A model generated the notes under the pieces. That model did not search any database and was not told the origin of the DNA. It saw nothing but the letters and a program-made list of their open reading frames with translations. From Epiperipatus broadwayi (Eukaryota; Onychophora; Udeonychophora; Euonychophora; Peripatidae): a DNA stretch of 64,000 bases. Positions 23,813 through 35,084 of this stretch are shown in pieces. How positions within the stretch are numbered: the stretch's first letter is position 1; the number at the start of each line of letters is the position of its first letter. Location: the NCBI GenBank assembly GCA_028023455.1, contig JAQFVV010012490.1:2604001-2668000 (forward strand). Reading direction: 5' to 3'. Position numbers and translations under genes: made by a program.

Positions 23813-25005
23813 TTAAAAAGAAAAAAAGGATATATATATTTAAAAAAATGAAACAGGCTATTTAACATAGATCATTTATAATAGTCATCATAATAGTAAT
23901 TAGAGAGATGAGACATTTTTGAAATAGAGAACAAAAGATTGGATTAAAATTAAACAAAGTAAAAAAAAAATCTGGTGAAATTATTCTAGTCTAATTGAAA
24001 ATAAAGAAAAAATAGAAGAAATAAATAATACTTTAAATGAAATTATAACGATAATTTAAGAATGTTAAATTAGATTTTCTTTGAAAGAAAATTTAATAAA
24101 AGTAATCACTTGTCATATAAAACCAGTAACAATTGCTTATCTTCTCTTTAAAACTACAAAATGAAAACAAAAAAAAAACAACTTAAAATTGTATTTGATA
24201 AGCTAAAGTATTAATTTGAAAAAGGAAATGGAATGTAAAATAGTTTCTGTAAAATTATTATCTAATTAAATATAAAAACAATTTGTAAATTATCTAATCA
24301 AGAAAGAAGGGATTAAGTTCTTTTTACTGAAAGCAAGTCAAACCATTTAGATAAGTAATGCTATAATTAAAAAGAGGGCTAATTAATTAATTAATAAAAA
24401 AATTGAAAATCTGATTGACATGGGGGAGCTCAGAACAATTGTTGGTCAAAGATATAAAAGCTATAAATTTTCATTAGCATAGTTCTTCTACTGCTGTTAA
24501 TTTTACTGTCATATTGCTGATATTACCTGTTGAATTTTGCAGTCTCTGCCATTGTGGACTTCTAGTTTTGTACTTCAAGCAATGTATATGAATCTTTGTA
24601 TATGCCCTACCACCATCATGCTCTGCTAGATTCCCAAAAAGGGTGTTTATTTTGTCTTACACTTTCATATAAAGTATCTATATCCTAAGATGTCACTAAA
24701 AACCTGATCCATTGCCAAGACTTCTGCCCATCATAGTTCAAGACTGTTGGTGGACAATTAAATGAATAAGATATATGCTGTCCTGGAAATAAGAAGCTAT
24801 AAGCCACTATGCAGGGATATTGTTCATAAGACTTATTAGAAACTCTAAGCACTGTCAAAAGAAAAAAGGGAGAGTGGTGACCTATAAAAAAACCTTAACC
24901 AAAACCTAGATCAAACATAAGCAAAACAATCAAAATCTAGACTCAAACTAAAGCAAAAGAAAGTAAGATTTATATTTTCCTTACAAAACTTTAAAAGTCT
25001 AGAAC

Positions 25006-25481
25006 AGGGGTGGGAAAATAGTGGCCTGAGGGCTACATGCAGCCCGGTAAGAGTTTTTCTGCAGCCCACCAAGACAATCAGAAAAATCCATCTTGAACTA
25101 AAATTTCCTTCCCATGTGTGACTGAAGATTCGTCTCGTATTTTCCACTAGAATGGTCATGTCAATACACATGTGCAGTGCTTTTCCAGTTGATCTGATTA
25201 ATTTCAATTTTGTCTTTGCATTAGCAAATATATACATTTTCAACTTTAGTGAAACCATGAACCCTCCGAAAAAATGTAAAATCAGTAATGAATGTCGTGT
25301 GTTTAATGAAGAATGGACAAACAAATATTTTTTTGGTAATTCAGGGAATAAAGCAGTGTGTTTATTGTGTCATGAAAAAAAGGTGTGGCCCTCCACTAAT
25401 CTTCGCTTCCACAAAGTGGCCCCCAATGTGGCCCTGTGCCTACCTCTGTGGCCCCTAAGTCAAAACAATTGCCCACCTCTT
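25006..25481 (+). mobile_element. hAT transposon, internally deleted
   Basis: The left end reads CAGGGGTGGGAAAATAGTGG and the right end CAATTGCCCACCTCTT, giving the inverted-repeat ends typical of hAT elements (CAGGGGTGGGCAA type). Flanking 8-mers are GTCTAGAA (24998-25005) and GTCTAAAA (25482-25489), an 8 bp target duplication with one difference. The target is the 1.6 kb repeat, whose other copy lacks the insert. Subterminal GTGGCCC strings occur at both ends, as is usual for this group. Only about 476 bp remain, so the transposase core is missing and the copy is non-autonomous. Confidence 0.85.
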
Positions 25482-25487
25482 GTCTAA
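25257..25487 (+). pseudogene. hAT transposase N-terminus with BED finger, truncated
   Basis: From ATG at 25257 the frame reads MNPPKKCKISNECRVF, then EWTNKYFFGNSGNKAVCLLC and HEKK. This is the N-terminus of hAT-derived proteins of the GTF2IRD2/ZBED-like type: a W-T-x-x-Y-F-F block, then the CxxC half of a BED zinc finger. The second half (the H...H ligands and the YNLRRHYETKH-like text) is absent. The frame instead runs into 3' non-coding and terminal-repeat sequence and stops just outside the transposon. An internal deletion therefore joined exon 1 to the 3' end. The upstream part of the longer open frame (from 25152) is probably untranslated. A functional product is unlikely. Confidence 0.75.
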
Positions 25488-25548
25488 AAAATATGTAAAC
25501 TATTATTTTCTTATTTAATACTAAATGAATTCTGTTTAAAATAACTTT

Positions 25549-25629
25549 ATGTAATTAAAGGGGATTTGAACCCAAATGCTTTTTAATTATATTTAGCTTA
25601 AATATATATACTATACTTGTATTTCAATA
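25549..25629. mobile_element. 81 bp folded SINE-tail insertion with 13 bp duplication
   Basis: TTAAAATAACTTT occurs at 25536-25548 and 25630-25642, flanking the insert. Copy 1 of the host repeat shows the empty site near 16390 (AAATAACTTTG once). The insert has two parts. The left, inverted, contains GGGATTTGAACCC, the complement of the B box GGGTTCAAATCCC and the CTTTAATTACA that follows it in the 34.7 kb unit. The right, direct, ends in ATACTTGTATTTCAATATT, the same tail as at 35265-35283. So it is a severely truncated copy of that SINE-like unit with its 5' part inverted. Confidence 0.8.
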
Positions 25630-26091
25630 TTAAAATAACTTTGTAAATAATTCAAGTTCTATTATATGTTTATATTGTTATAATTTGATAAGTTATATGT
25701 AAATAAATATGTTTTAGTTGTTAATTTGGCATGAATTCTCTTTTTTTTAATCTTTCATCATAAGAAATTTAGTTCATTATATATATAGTCTTGTTTTAAA
25801 TGTTCAATATCTGTTTGCGAATGAGGGGAGTTTTTTATGTTTAATTGAAACTAGCTGAGGAAACAAGGATTAGAAGTATTTAAAATCTCTTGTGGATATT
25901 CCAGTTAATTTTCTGGATAGTGCTCAGTTGAAAACCTAGTACCGTATAAGTTAAAAATATTCACAAAAAAGGTATTTTGCTTTTAATAGGAAGAGCAGAT
26001 TTAACATTCTTGAAAAATGGCTGTGAGCTGTATATTTATAGGCAATACCCAGTCTGACTGTTAGTATAGTTAATATGAATAATGGGTTTTT

Positions 26092-26290
26092 TAGTATTTT
26101 CCAACCAATGACATATTATCCTGAAGCCATATCAGTCTGATCTTCTGATCATTAAGATGTCTCCAAGTGATTTTCAGACAAATGCAATCGCTAAAATTTG
26201 TCCGCAGATCACGTGGACCTGGCACGTTAAAGATTGGAAGATCAGACTGATATGGCTTCAGGGTAATACATCATTGGTTGGAAAATACTA
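26092..26290. mobile_element. 199 bp MITE with about 54 bp terminal inverted repeats
   Basis: The left arm begins TAGTATTTTCCAACCAATGA and reaches CATATCAGTCTGATCTTC. The right arm is its reverse complement with a few substitutions, ending GGTTGGAAAATACTA. The termini are TA, compatible with a TA target site. The central part has a GC-richer stretch (CACGTGGACCTGGCACG). No coding capacity. The superfamily is not assigned; Tc1/mariner-like is a possibility based only on the TA ends. Confidence 0.75.
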
Positions 26291-27032
26291 AAGATGACAG
26301 TCAGGTAGATAACGTGCACCACCATGTTTGTTGGTCCTGAAAAAAAAATATACACGCATGCATCAAAATAATTTAGAAATTAAAAGTAATTATGTGTAAG
26401 TTTGATAATTTAGAAATTGAAAGTAATTAAGTGTAAATTTTATAATTGCAGAAATATGTACAAATTTTTTTTTGTAAATTTAAAATAAATAGACAAATAA
26501 AGAACACTTTTCCTGATTTAATGCAAATTTGGCATTATTAATGGCGACCTGGACAATAACTTAAAATGTACTCTATATTACAAATTTTTATAACAAAAAA
26601 AAAAATCAAAAAAATGTACTTGCATGAAAAATTATCTTATATTTACAACATTTCCAATGGTATTTAACTCAATTTTCATGTTAAAAATATATAAAACAAA
26701 CAGTTTGAAAATATGTCTCATTTTTTGACTGAAAATTAGAAATGTCAGCGTGTAGCGCTGGAATGGGTGGGGGGGGCGATTGTTTTTCTGGGCCGAAGGC
26801 ATGGCCAATACATGCTCAAGTCTCAAAAAACCTATATTATGATTTACAAAATCACCAACAATGCCAGACATTGTATTATTATCATAGCTGTAATTTTTAT
26901 AATTGCGGATGAATTTACAAAAAAAAATTTCTGTATAATATAATTCAGAAATTAAAAATAAAATTAATTAATTGTACTTTTTATAATTGCAGAAGAAAAT
27001 GACATTATTTATTAGAAACAAAAATGAAAATT
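26291..27032. other. Stretch with GC-rich patch, no gene supported
   Basis: Three related AT-rich phrases (AATTTAGAAATTAAAAGTAATT, AATTTAGAAATTGAAAGTAATT and a later TTCAGAAATTAAAAATAA) suggest a short diverged tandem array at about 26370-26460 and 26940-26990. A GC-rich patch at 26750-26825 lies inside a minus-strand open frame (26871-26632), which begins MSGIVGDF and has an acceptor-like AATTACAG just upstream. No family is recognised, so it is not called a gene. Confidence 0.35.
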
Positions 27033-27249
27033 ACTTACAAATAGCGTTCACTGCGGTGGACTGATAGCAAAATCACAAAAGACAGACAAATGACAAAATT
27101 TCCCAAAGCTCTCCGATTTTTAAATCTCACGGGTCAAAAAAATCTAAAAACTGACTCTCCCATGGATTAATCGGACCATTGTCTTTGTTGCCATGACAAT
27201 GTTGTCATGTTATCATCGACGATGTCTACCGGAAGGAAAATCGGTAAGT
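27033..27249. promoter_or_regulatory. Candidate divergent promoter with two splice donors
   Basis: A patch with more G/C and CpG than its surroundings. On the plus strand ATG at 27222 opens MSTGRKI and runs into GTAAGT at 27244-27249, a strong 5' splice-donor match. The ATG overlaps an ETS-type site (ACCGGAAG, 27228-27235). On the minus strand the complement of ACTTAC at 27033-27038 gives GTAAGT as well. Between them is a perfect 18 bp palindrome CATGACAATGTTGTCATG (27192-27209). This is how a bidirectional promoter with two first exons would look. I cannot identify downstream exons, so chance occurrence of donor hexamers remains possible. Confidence 0.35.
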
Positions 27250-28374
27250 GTAAAACATCATCGGTTAAATAATACTAAAGTACCGAATAATAATACTATG
27301 TAATTTGGTTGGTCTAAATTATATAATATTCTATAAAAATATATAAAAAGCATAGTTCATTATAATAAGAATTATGATAAGCAGTAACTTTATACAGTAC
27401 ATAAGTTTATTTGAATATTAAATTTACTTGATGCACTTAAACAAATGAACAAATGTATTATAAATTATTATCATTAAGCAGTCACCAATTTATTTCTTAA
27501 AACATTAGAAAAATGCAAATCATTTTAAAACAAAATACTTTGTGTATTTTTATTTTTAATTGTTCTGATATGTACATATAATAAGCCAGAAAAACAGTTT
27601 CATAAAATTATATACAATAATTAAAGCAGATATCAAGAAAGAAAACCTTTCTGAGAGAACAAAAGAATTATCAGAGAAGGCTTAACATGATATGGCTAAT
27701 TCATTGAACACAAATGCTATAATAAACAAATAATATTGGCTGATTTAGAAATTCTGCAAAATGTTATAACCAGAACATCAGATATCTTTATCACATTGTG
27801 GTTAACATTAACATAATTCATTTGCATGTTTATCTATTATATTTAGCAAATAATTGTAAATTTTAAAAAATTTACTGAATAATAATATTTATTAGAATAT
27901 GTTTTTTTGTTTGTTTTTTTTTAATTTGTACTAAAATTACATTTTTAAATTTACATGTACTATAGAATAATTAATTTTAGTTGTATATTTATGCATATTT
28001 TTGATTTTCTATTAGCTTTTTTCCTGTTTGGATGTTTATATTGGATAGTAATTTTGTTCTAAGTTGTGATCTGGAAAGAATTACTCTTAAATGCTTATAT
28101 TTTAATAACCGTTTTGTGATGATGCTTCTGGAACCAATTGGGTTTGTTAACTACCCAGGACTCCATTATAATATGACTGTTTCATTGTTAATTTTTTAAT
28201 ATATTGCTGTGAAAGTTAAATAATATTTCGTGTGTTTGTGTTCATAATATCATACATCTCTGGCGATTTGTATTTCATTTTTCTAATTGCGATTATTTCT
28301 TTCTCAAACAGTATGGGAATGTGTGTATATATATGTACACACACGCACATGTGTATATAAATATATGTTTTAGT
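27250..28374. other. AT-rich stretch, no gene recognised
   Basis: No gene is supported. If the donor at 27244 is real this would be intron. Alternating purine-pyrimidine GT/CA runs near 28320-28370 could adopt Z-DNA. Confidence 0.4.
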
Positions 28375-28485
28375 GCTTGTAAATAATTCAAGTTTTATTA
28401 TATGTTTATATTATTATAATTTGATAAGTTAGTATATGTAAATAAATATGTTTTAGTTGTTAATTTTGGCATGAGTTCTCTGTGA
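28375..28485 (+). repeat. Partial third copy of the 1.6 kb repeat's right part
   Basis: TTGTAAATAATTCAAGTTTT, then TAATTTGATAAGTTA, then TAAATAAATATGTTTTAG and GGCATGAGTTCTCT follow the right part of the repeat at 16400-16502 and 25636-25742. Only about 110 bp is present, and the rest of the repeat is absent on either side. Confidence 0.75.
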
Positions 28486-29059
28486 TTTTAATTTGGCAAT
28501 TAATTTAGTAGCAAAAGAGTTAAAATATGCATTGATTTCCACTTACAAAACAGATATGTACTTAAAAAGAATATAGTTTGGATTTAGTAAAGGTTAAAGT
28601 GTTTAGTTATTTATAAAATCTTCTGATAATTTGTAATCAAAGTACTTATTTTTTTAAAAAAAATGATCTATTTAGTTTGAATTATTAATTAAAATATTCT
28701 CTTATTTTTATTTTTAAAATGCAATGGAATTTCAAAAAATAGTTACTAAAATAGAATTTTTTTAGTTATTTATTTTAAATTAGATTAAACTCTTAATTCA
28801 GAATTAAATAAATAAAGGAATTTTTTAAAAAAAGAATGTTAGTAGAAAATCATAAGACCATATATAATAAGAATCTAATGTTAATAACATAGTGTATAGT
28901 CTAACCCTTTAGTTAGAACTTCATTTATAGGGTTTACCAATGCCCTTCACCACCACCATCGCCCTAAAAAACATTTTAAAAAATATATTTATTTTTGAAT
29001 TTAAGAATTACAAGTGCATATTAAACAAAATTATATATATTATAACGGTTGGAGAAAAT
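28486..29059. other. AT-rich stretch, no gene recognised
   Basis: No gene is supported. The plus open frame at 28940-29125 overlaps the tRNA-like element that follows and has a low-complexity start. Confidence 0.4.
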
Positions 29060-29150
29060 CGGGGTCTTATTGTATTTGCCATACAAGGCGCCACCAGGCC
29101 ATTCGAACCTGGAAAATTTATATAATAGACAGGTGCATACTGCTAAGATC
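29060..29150 (-). mobile_element. tRNA-like (Pol III promoter) SINE head candidate
   Basis: On the minus strand, TTAGCAGTATGCACC (29146-29132) resembles an A box and GGTTCGAATGG (29109-29099) a B box, with tRNA-like spacing. Flanking CCAGG and CCTGG around the B box can form a T-arm-like stem. The part between the boxes is AT-rich and does not form a convincing anticodon arm, so it is not a functional tRNA gene. The body and tail of the element are not delimited. Confidence 0.4.
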
Positions 29151-29529
29151 CCAATTTTGTTTTATTATAATTATATATGACCATTAGCCCTTGCCAGTAG
29201 CTCAAGGAGACACAGAGATTTATAATAAATACTTCTTAAAAATATATTTTCAATAATAAAAAAATAAAATAAGACACTTCCAGTAATAACACACACACAA
29301 AAAAAACCATTTATTAATGCACATATATAAATATTTGAAAGTGAGAAATAAAATTTATCTTGTTTAGATTTTAATATTAATTTTAAATTTAAATTATTTG
29401 GAGTAAGCCCGCACAGACAGACAGTTTATAAAAGTTTGTTTTATAATGTTGAGTACAGATAAGCTACATAGATTGATTACTCAGTTAAAAACATTCCAAA
29501 AAAAAACAAATGTTCAACCTCATACTAAA
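29151..29529. other. AT-rich stretch, no gene recognised
   Basis: Poly-A runs and a CA run near 29290. Nothing else seen. Confidence 0.4.
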
Positions 29530-30130
29530 AGTTTGTAGTCAACCTAATGCCTGCTTCCTGATATACAGATGCAATAATGCAATATGAAGATGCTAGCATA
29601 AAACCACACTGTCAGGAATGTGTGTCTGCAGCATGATATTATTTGAAGGTCATGATCCTCATCCAGTACAGGAATGTGCATCTGTCTGGTGAAGGAATCA
29701 TGCATATAATATTTAAGAGAAATGCTACATATAGGGGAGAGTGGTCTATCTGCTGACGTATAGTCCCTTTCCATAGAGCTAAAAGGGATCAATGTCACAG
29801 GAAATATATCTGTGTCCATTGCAACACAATGACTACATCTTTGGGTCATGCATTCAATTGGGCTTTGCCCTGTATGCTAAATATGCTTCACATTACATTG
29901 ATTATGAACACCCATATATCCCTCTGCCAACATCGACCTAACTATGAAACAAATAGCCTGAAATTAAACCCCTTCAAAATAAATATAAGCGATTAAAATA
30001 TAAAGTTATTGATGGAATTGCAGAGGGAAATTTACAATAAACCCAATGGCACTCATCATGAGGTGCCACCTTGACAACAATAACTTAAAAGATATACGAA
30101 TAAATACGTTTGGACACGCAGCATGAGATG
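29530..30130 (-). repeat. Unknown dispersed repeat B, copy 2 (inverted)
   Basis: Reverse complement of the repeat at 17700-18500, with shared blocks including TCTTTTAAGTTATTG, TTTCCCTCTGC, CAGATGCACATTCCTG and CACATTCCTGACA. The two copies are clearly diverged. A minus-strand open frame (29849-29544; begins MTQRCSHCVAMD) lies inside, but its equivalent in the other copy is broken, so coding is not supported. Confidence 0.55.
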
Positions 30131-32032
30131 TCATATTTCCAATATATATATATATTTTATGCATATGAAAATTAAAAAAAAAAAAACTAAAACATTAATG
30201 AATCTATGCAGCTATCTACACCCAACTTAAATTTAATACATTTTAGTTAACAGATAAAAATAAATAATGTAGTTAAATATAAAAATAAATAAATAAATAA
30301 AAAAGAAAAATGGAAATGATTAAAATAGAAAACTTATATAAAAATAAATATTAATAATTGATTTAGAGTTCTATTCTTGGTCAGATAAGAGTCCATTTAT
30401 TTATATTACTTTTTTTTACAGATTGACTACTTATTGAAGATATATTTATTTAAAAGAAAGTTCAATTGGTAAAAGTTTATACTTCCCCTTTGATCTTGAT
30501 GACTCCTCCAGATTTCATTCAGTTTATGGAAGTTCTTGCTGATCCTATTGTTTGCTAATAGTTCTTTGGAGAAGTAACTGTTACAAGCCATTCATTTGGT
30601 CAGAGATGGTCATTGGAAGGCCTCGGCTGGTGCATGCAGAGGAAATTAAATCTATTGCAAGACTCCTATATTGTGGAGTCTGCAATTCAGCTACAGTTCA
30701 TATATAGCTTAATAGTCAGAATTCTGCAACAACCATTATTTTTCCTTTTATAATTTTATGGCCCTCTTATCAGAAATCCAAGGGATCGATCTAGCATGAT
30801 GTCACTCATTCTAATGTTCCATTTACGGTCCATGCTGTGGCTTCATGCTTGCATTGGTCAATCTAATTTTTTCATTCTCATATCTGACCTTTTTAATTAT
30901 TTAAGTGCCCCAAGGGCTAGTTTGCTTTAAAACAATCATTTAATTAATAAAACAATTATTTCCATTTTTTAAGATTAAACCTGATAGAAATCATTTATTT
31001 CTATTTTCAAAAATATCAATCTTTACTTTTTTTTACAAAAAATACTTTCAAATACTTTTTTTTTTTTTTAAATAGTTTTAAAGTTTTCCATCTGTGTGAT
31101 ATATACATGTTAACATAACTTTTTTAATTTTTGGCTTTTAGTTTTTAATAAAATCAATTTTTATTTACGATCTTGTTTTTATTTTAATTTTAAAATAATG
31201 TAACGGCATATGTATACCATTACAATATATAGTGTGTGGATTACTTTTGGTTTTCTTTATTTAATACACATTTTGTAGTTGCTCTATTTGATAGAGTTAC
31301 TGTCATTAATGGTTTTATTTTTAAAATTGGATTTACATTTCTGTACACATTTTATTTTTTATCAGTGTATTTTTTTGTTAAATAATTTATAATATTTTAG
31401 TAAATAATTTGGTTTTATTATAAATTATATAAAGCATATCCATCTAATAATTCTACTTTAAGTTTCGGTCCAAACCACCATATTGAATTTTTTAAAATAC
31501 TGACCTGAGACACAATTTTCACAATAACTTCAGTTTTAATTATGTTAGAGCAAAAAAATTACATTAATAGAAACTAGAAAAACTAAGGCAAACAATAAGC
31601 ATAAGATAAATAGTGATAACTATATAAAAAATAAGGTAAAAAAAATTTTTTCACATCTGAAATAATTATTATTTTATTGTTCATAATTTGGAAATTAACA
31701 TTAACTAAAATTCAAATTACATCTTCAGTGATAATTTCTTTGTATTCCTCACAAAATTATCTTTCTAAACATGTATAACATGTCTTACCTGAGATAATCC
31801 ATAGCTTCACAATCTCCAAAAGAAGTCAGATATGAATTCTTCATTTTTATTTTGTACCCCAAAAGTTCCAAATGTCAAAGGCCTCTATAAAGAAAAAGAC
31901 TCAGCCTAATAAAAGATACAAAAGAAATTGTCATAGAAATTCGCTTCTCATCTATGTAAAACTAGAAATTGTAGGCTACTGTCTATATCACTGATAAAAT
32001 GAGTTTCATCTCTTCATTTTATATTTTTGTGT
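30131..32032. other. AT-rich stretch, no gene recognised
   Basis: No gene is supported. A more balanced patch at 30480-30870 includes CTCC/GGAG-rich words, but no motif is recognised. Confidence 0.4.
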
Positions 32033-32130
32033 ACATCAGTGATGTTTATATTCTTTATGGACACCAGTGATGTTTATATTCTTTATGAACACCAGTGATG
32101 TTTATATTCTTTATGCATACAAGTGATGCT
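32033..32130 (+). repeat. 28 bp tandem repeat, about 3.5 units
   Basis: CAGTGATGTTTATATTCTTT recurs at 32037, 32065 and 32093, followed by a diverged CAAGTGATG at about 32121. The period is 28 bp. Units are nearly identical, without spacers, so this is a minisatellite and not a CRISPR array. Confidence 0.9.
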
Positions 32131-34355
32131 ATCTTGTTATATTTATTGTGTCACATAGATATAATTTATTTGCATATAGTCCATTTGTTAGCTATAGACT
32201 TGAAAATAATGTGATGAAACATATAACAAAACCAGAGTGACTCTAAAGCATGAGTATCAAGACATAACAAGAATCAGAATTTGATTATTTGCCTGCGTAT
32301 GCAATCTTTCTATACATTTGATTATTAGTTTTGTAACTCATTACTTGTAAACACAAACATATTATATAAACATAATTATAAATAATAAATTATTAAACTT
32401 TTTGAAAATCATTATTTTTATAAACCAAGTGGATTAGAACTTTAGAAACTTACGATAGATATGAATTCTATATGAGCATAAATAAATATATAATTTATAT
32501 TAACACACACTAATTACAAACTAAAATTAATAAAAAAAGATAATTTTTTCAAAAAAAATATATATATATTATTAAAAAAATTAAAATTTTATATTTGCGA
32601 GTCATTACGTTGAAGCTCTGTTGTAGGCCTTGTTTGCGAATAACACCTGAAAAATGTTGACTTGCAGTTCGTAAACCATTTTCTGTCTTTTATCGCTTCA
32701 TGATAATTACAAAAGTTATCAAAAAAAAAACAACACCTTCCTTGATTAACAAAAATAGGAAAATACATTCATGTAGTACTGAAAGAAATGCAAATAAAAA
32801 AGCATTGAACATTTGTTATTCTATAGAGTAAATCTTAAATTAGACTTATGAAGAAATACCAGAGTAGAAGTTAATAATTACTGTAGGAAAACAAGTTCTT
32901 CAAATCAGCCTAATGATATTATTCAAAAGAAATATAACATTAATGTTGTCAGCAATTGGAAGCTGTCCTAGGCCAAGGCCAGTCCTTAAAAACAAGGATA
33001 TCAAACAAACTTTTGATGCTAATAACTACATTTTATATGATGTTTTAAGCAGTCAGTCTATATACTTTGATAATCTGGCATTTTCTTCAGATTTAATATT
33101 TATGGAAAAACCTCTTTAAAAGATTGAGTTGAAGATTTTTTCAAATTGTTAAATGAGATAAATGCTAAATTTTATTAAGACTAGGGTGTTAAATAGTGTA
33201 TTGGATTTGGATAATGTGATAAAGGAGGCTAATTTCATAGCTTTACATCCTATCTGAATGGTATAGGCAGTCATATTTCTGTGGTTAAAAAGCATAGTTT
33301 ATTCTCAGGAAAATTTGTTCATATGCCACTTTATGTATAGTACAGAACATTTCTGATAATGGTAAACAATTATAACTTTTTGTAAAGAAATGGATTACTA
33401 AATTTGGTATTTCTCATAGTAATTTTGGAAGAAGCAAAATGATCTATAGCTCCACAAGACATTAATGAAAATACATTATTGTTAGACATTTGTCACTCAG
33501 TTGACATGATATTTATCAAGGTAATCAGACTGCTAATTGTAGGATCTGCAATTGTATAATTTTTTTGTAGTTTAGATCAGCATTGTCAAAAGTGATGTGT
33601 GAAATTTTTAAGATAAGGCCCTGGTCACAAAGTAAACAAAAATATCTGAATAATGGTTACACTAGAGAAAATTTGATTAAACATAATCAGGAGTTATAAA
33701 ATATATGTGAAGGTATTATGTATATTGTTGGCAGAAATCTTATTTTAATAAAATTTATAATAATTTATTTAAATATTGTAATGAAAGTATTATATTAAGG
33801 ACTGTGGTGTTTTTTTTATATTAAAAAAAGTTATTTTCTAATGATAAATATATTGATAAGAGAAAGGAGAATGATAAAATACATCATCCAAAAAGCTACT
33901 TAGAAAGCCATGTGAAAGGAATTTACTTGAGTGCAGAAAAGTAATTCTAGGTTTGTTAAGTATATACACATTGTAATGTACAGAATATGTTAGAGTAAAA
34001 TGTCACAGGACTTCCACTGCTTATAGATAAAACACATTTACAGTAAGAATCATCAAAGTGCTGTATAACTATTTACTTGAATAAGCAATAAGCCATAGAT
34101 AATATTGCTTACAGATTTTCAAACTAATTTTTTGACTATCAATCATAATAATCTTTTATTTTTATTATCCTGCTTTAAATTAATGATTTGAATTGTTAAA
34201 TTACATTAAGATTTTAAAATCAAGTTCAATTTGATTTTTCAAATTAAAAAAAAATTAATGTAAATAATACATTAAAAATAATTGTCTATTCTTTTTTATT
34301 GCCATAGAAACTAAAGCAAAAGTTTGTACTCATTATTCATTTTGAAATTTTGTAC
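32131..34355. other. AT-rich stretch, no gene recognised
   Basis: The plus open frame at 32913-33119 starts MILFKRNITLML and contains CPRPRPVLKNKD; no family is recognised. From 33120 to 33720 the plus strand has scattered codon-like stretches (for example text reading SDNGKQ near 33355) in different frames, which might be an old element, but no domain can be supported. Confidence 0.35.
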
Positions 34356-34459
34356 TAAATCTTGTTAATTAAACGGGATTTGAAACCAGACATTCAAACT
34401 TCTCACAGTCACCCAATCTACCCAACATATCTGATACACATGACCACATACATTTGAAA

Positions 34460-34513
34460 AAGATATTTCTTGCTAACACAGCACTCATCAATTAGTCCGG
34501 TTCATCTTCCCAC
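34460..34513 (-). ncRNA. Hammerhead ribozyme motif, one core change
   Basis: Minus strand: core TTGATGA (34491-34485), where the rule is CUGANGA, so C3 has become T. Helix II GTGCT/AGCA with loop GTGTT is followed by GAA and a minimal helix III ATAT, then C. Helix I pairs AA with TT next to the core, and TGAA with TTCA beyond an internal loop. The same layout as the 4285-4339 ribozyme with different helix I bases supports a conserved fold rather than simple sequence copying. It is probably inactive because of the C3 change. Confidence 0.55.
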
Positions 34514-34712
34514 ACATATATATAACCAGTGCCCAGTTTATATTAAGATAGCAAATCTACACACTTTAATAGACAGACTTCAATCATCTCCACTCTGCCA
34601 CTCTTCAGCCATCCATATCACTAAAAATCTGATGATGGAATGATGCCAATATTACAGTCATACCTGTTGCCTTAATCCAATCTGATCCTCATATATAATG
34701 AGTATCATTTAT

Positions 34713-34765
34713 GTTAGATAGAGTTGGTGACTGTTGGGAGCTTGAAAGTCTGGGTTCAAATCCCC
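34713..34765 (+). promoter_or_regulatory. Pol III A and B boxes of the SINE-like unit
   Basis: TAGATAGAGTTGG (34715-34727) is an A-box-like string and GGTTCAAATCC (34753-34763) is a perfect B box, about 38 bases apart as in tRNA genes. The equivalent boxes occur on the minus strand (B box complement 34375-34386) and at 35182-35230. They would drive internal transcription of the unit. The spacing and string suggest a tRNA ancestor, but which tRNA is not clear. Confidence 0.65.
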
Positions 34766-35084
34766 TTTAATTACATCTAGGTTAAGTACATACAATTATA
34801 ATTGTATTTTTATATTACATATTCAGCCTGTATTCTGCCCATCCCTCTTGTGTATTTAAATGGACATATTAGGGTCCTACATATGAAGGGTCAGATTGTC
34901 TTAATGTAAAATTGGGTATGATTATAATATTGGGATCATCAAGGGCTTTGAGCATCCATTATCATATATTTAGTGATTTCGATGGTTGAAATGTTGGAGA
35001 GTGGAGAGGATTAAAGTTTGTCCATTAAAGTGTGTAAAATTGCTATCTTAAAATAAACTAGGCAATGATTCTATATATATTTGG

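Larger units (their letters stand above)
23850..26030 (+). repeat. Unknown 1.6 kb dispersed repeat, copy 2
   Basis: Second copy of the repeat at 15183-16778, longer because two elements inserted later: a hAT at 25006-25481 and an 81 bp folded SINE tail at 25549-25629. Outside these, blocks follow copy 1 in order to the right end (CTTGAAAAATGGCTGTG near 26010-26026). Comparing the copies gives the pre-insertion sequence for both insertions, a useful relative date. No open frame is shared between copies. Confidence 0.8.

Noticed and set aside
26632-26871. Minus-strand frame with an acceptor-like site before MSGIVGDF
   Set aside because: No family is recognised, the GC-rich middle includes a homopolymer C run, and no matching donor or second exon could be supported.
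32033-32130. Regularly repeated 28 bp units, CRISPR-like period
   Set aside because: Units abut without unique spacers and the context is eukaryotic; it is a minisatellite.
33340-33480. Text reading SDNGKQ with W and GI nearby, like an integrase core
   Set aside because: The following residues do not match the family and stops and frame changes are frequent; chance cannot be excluded.
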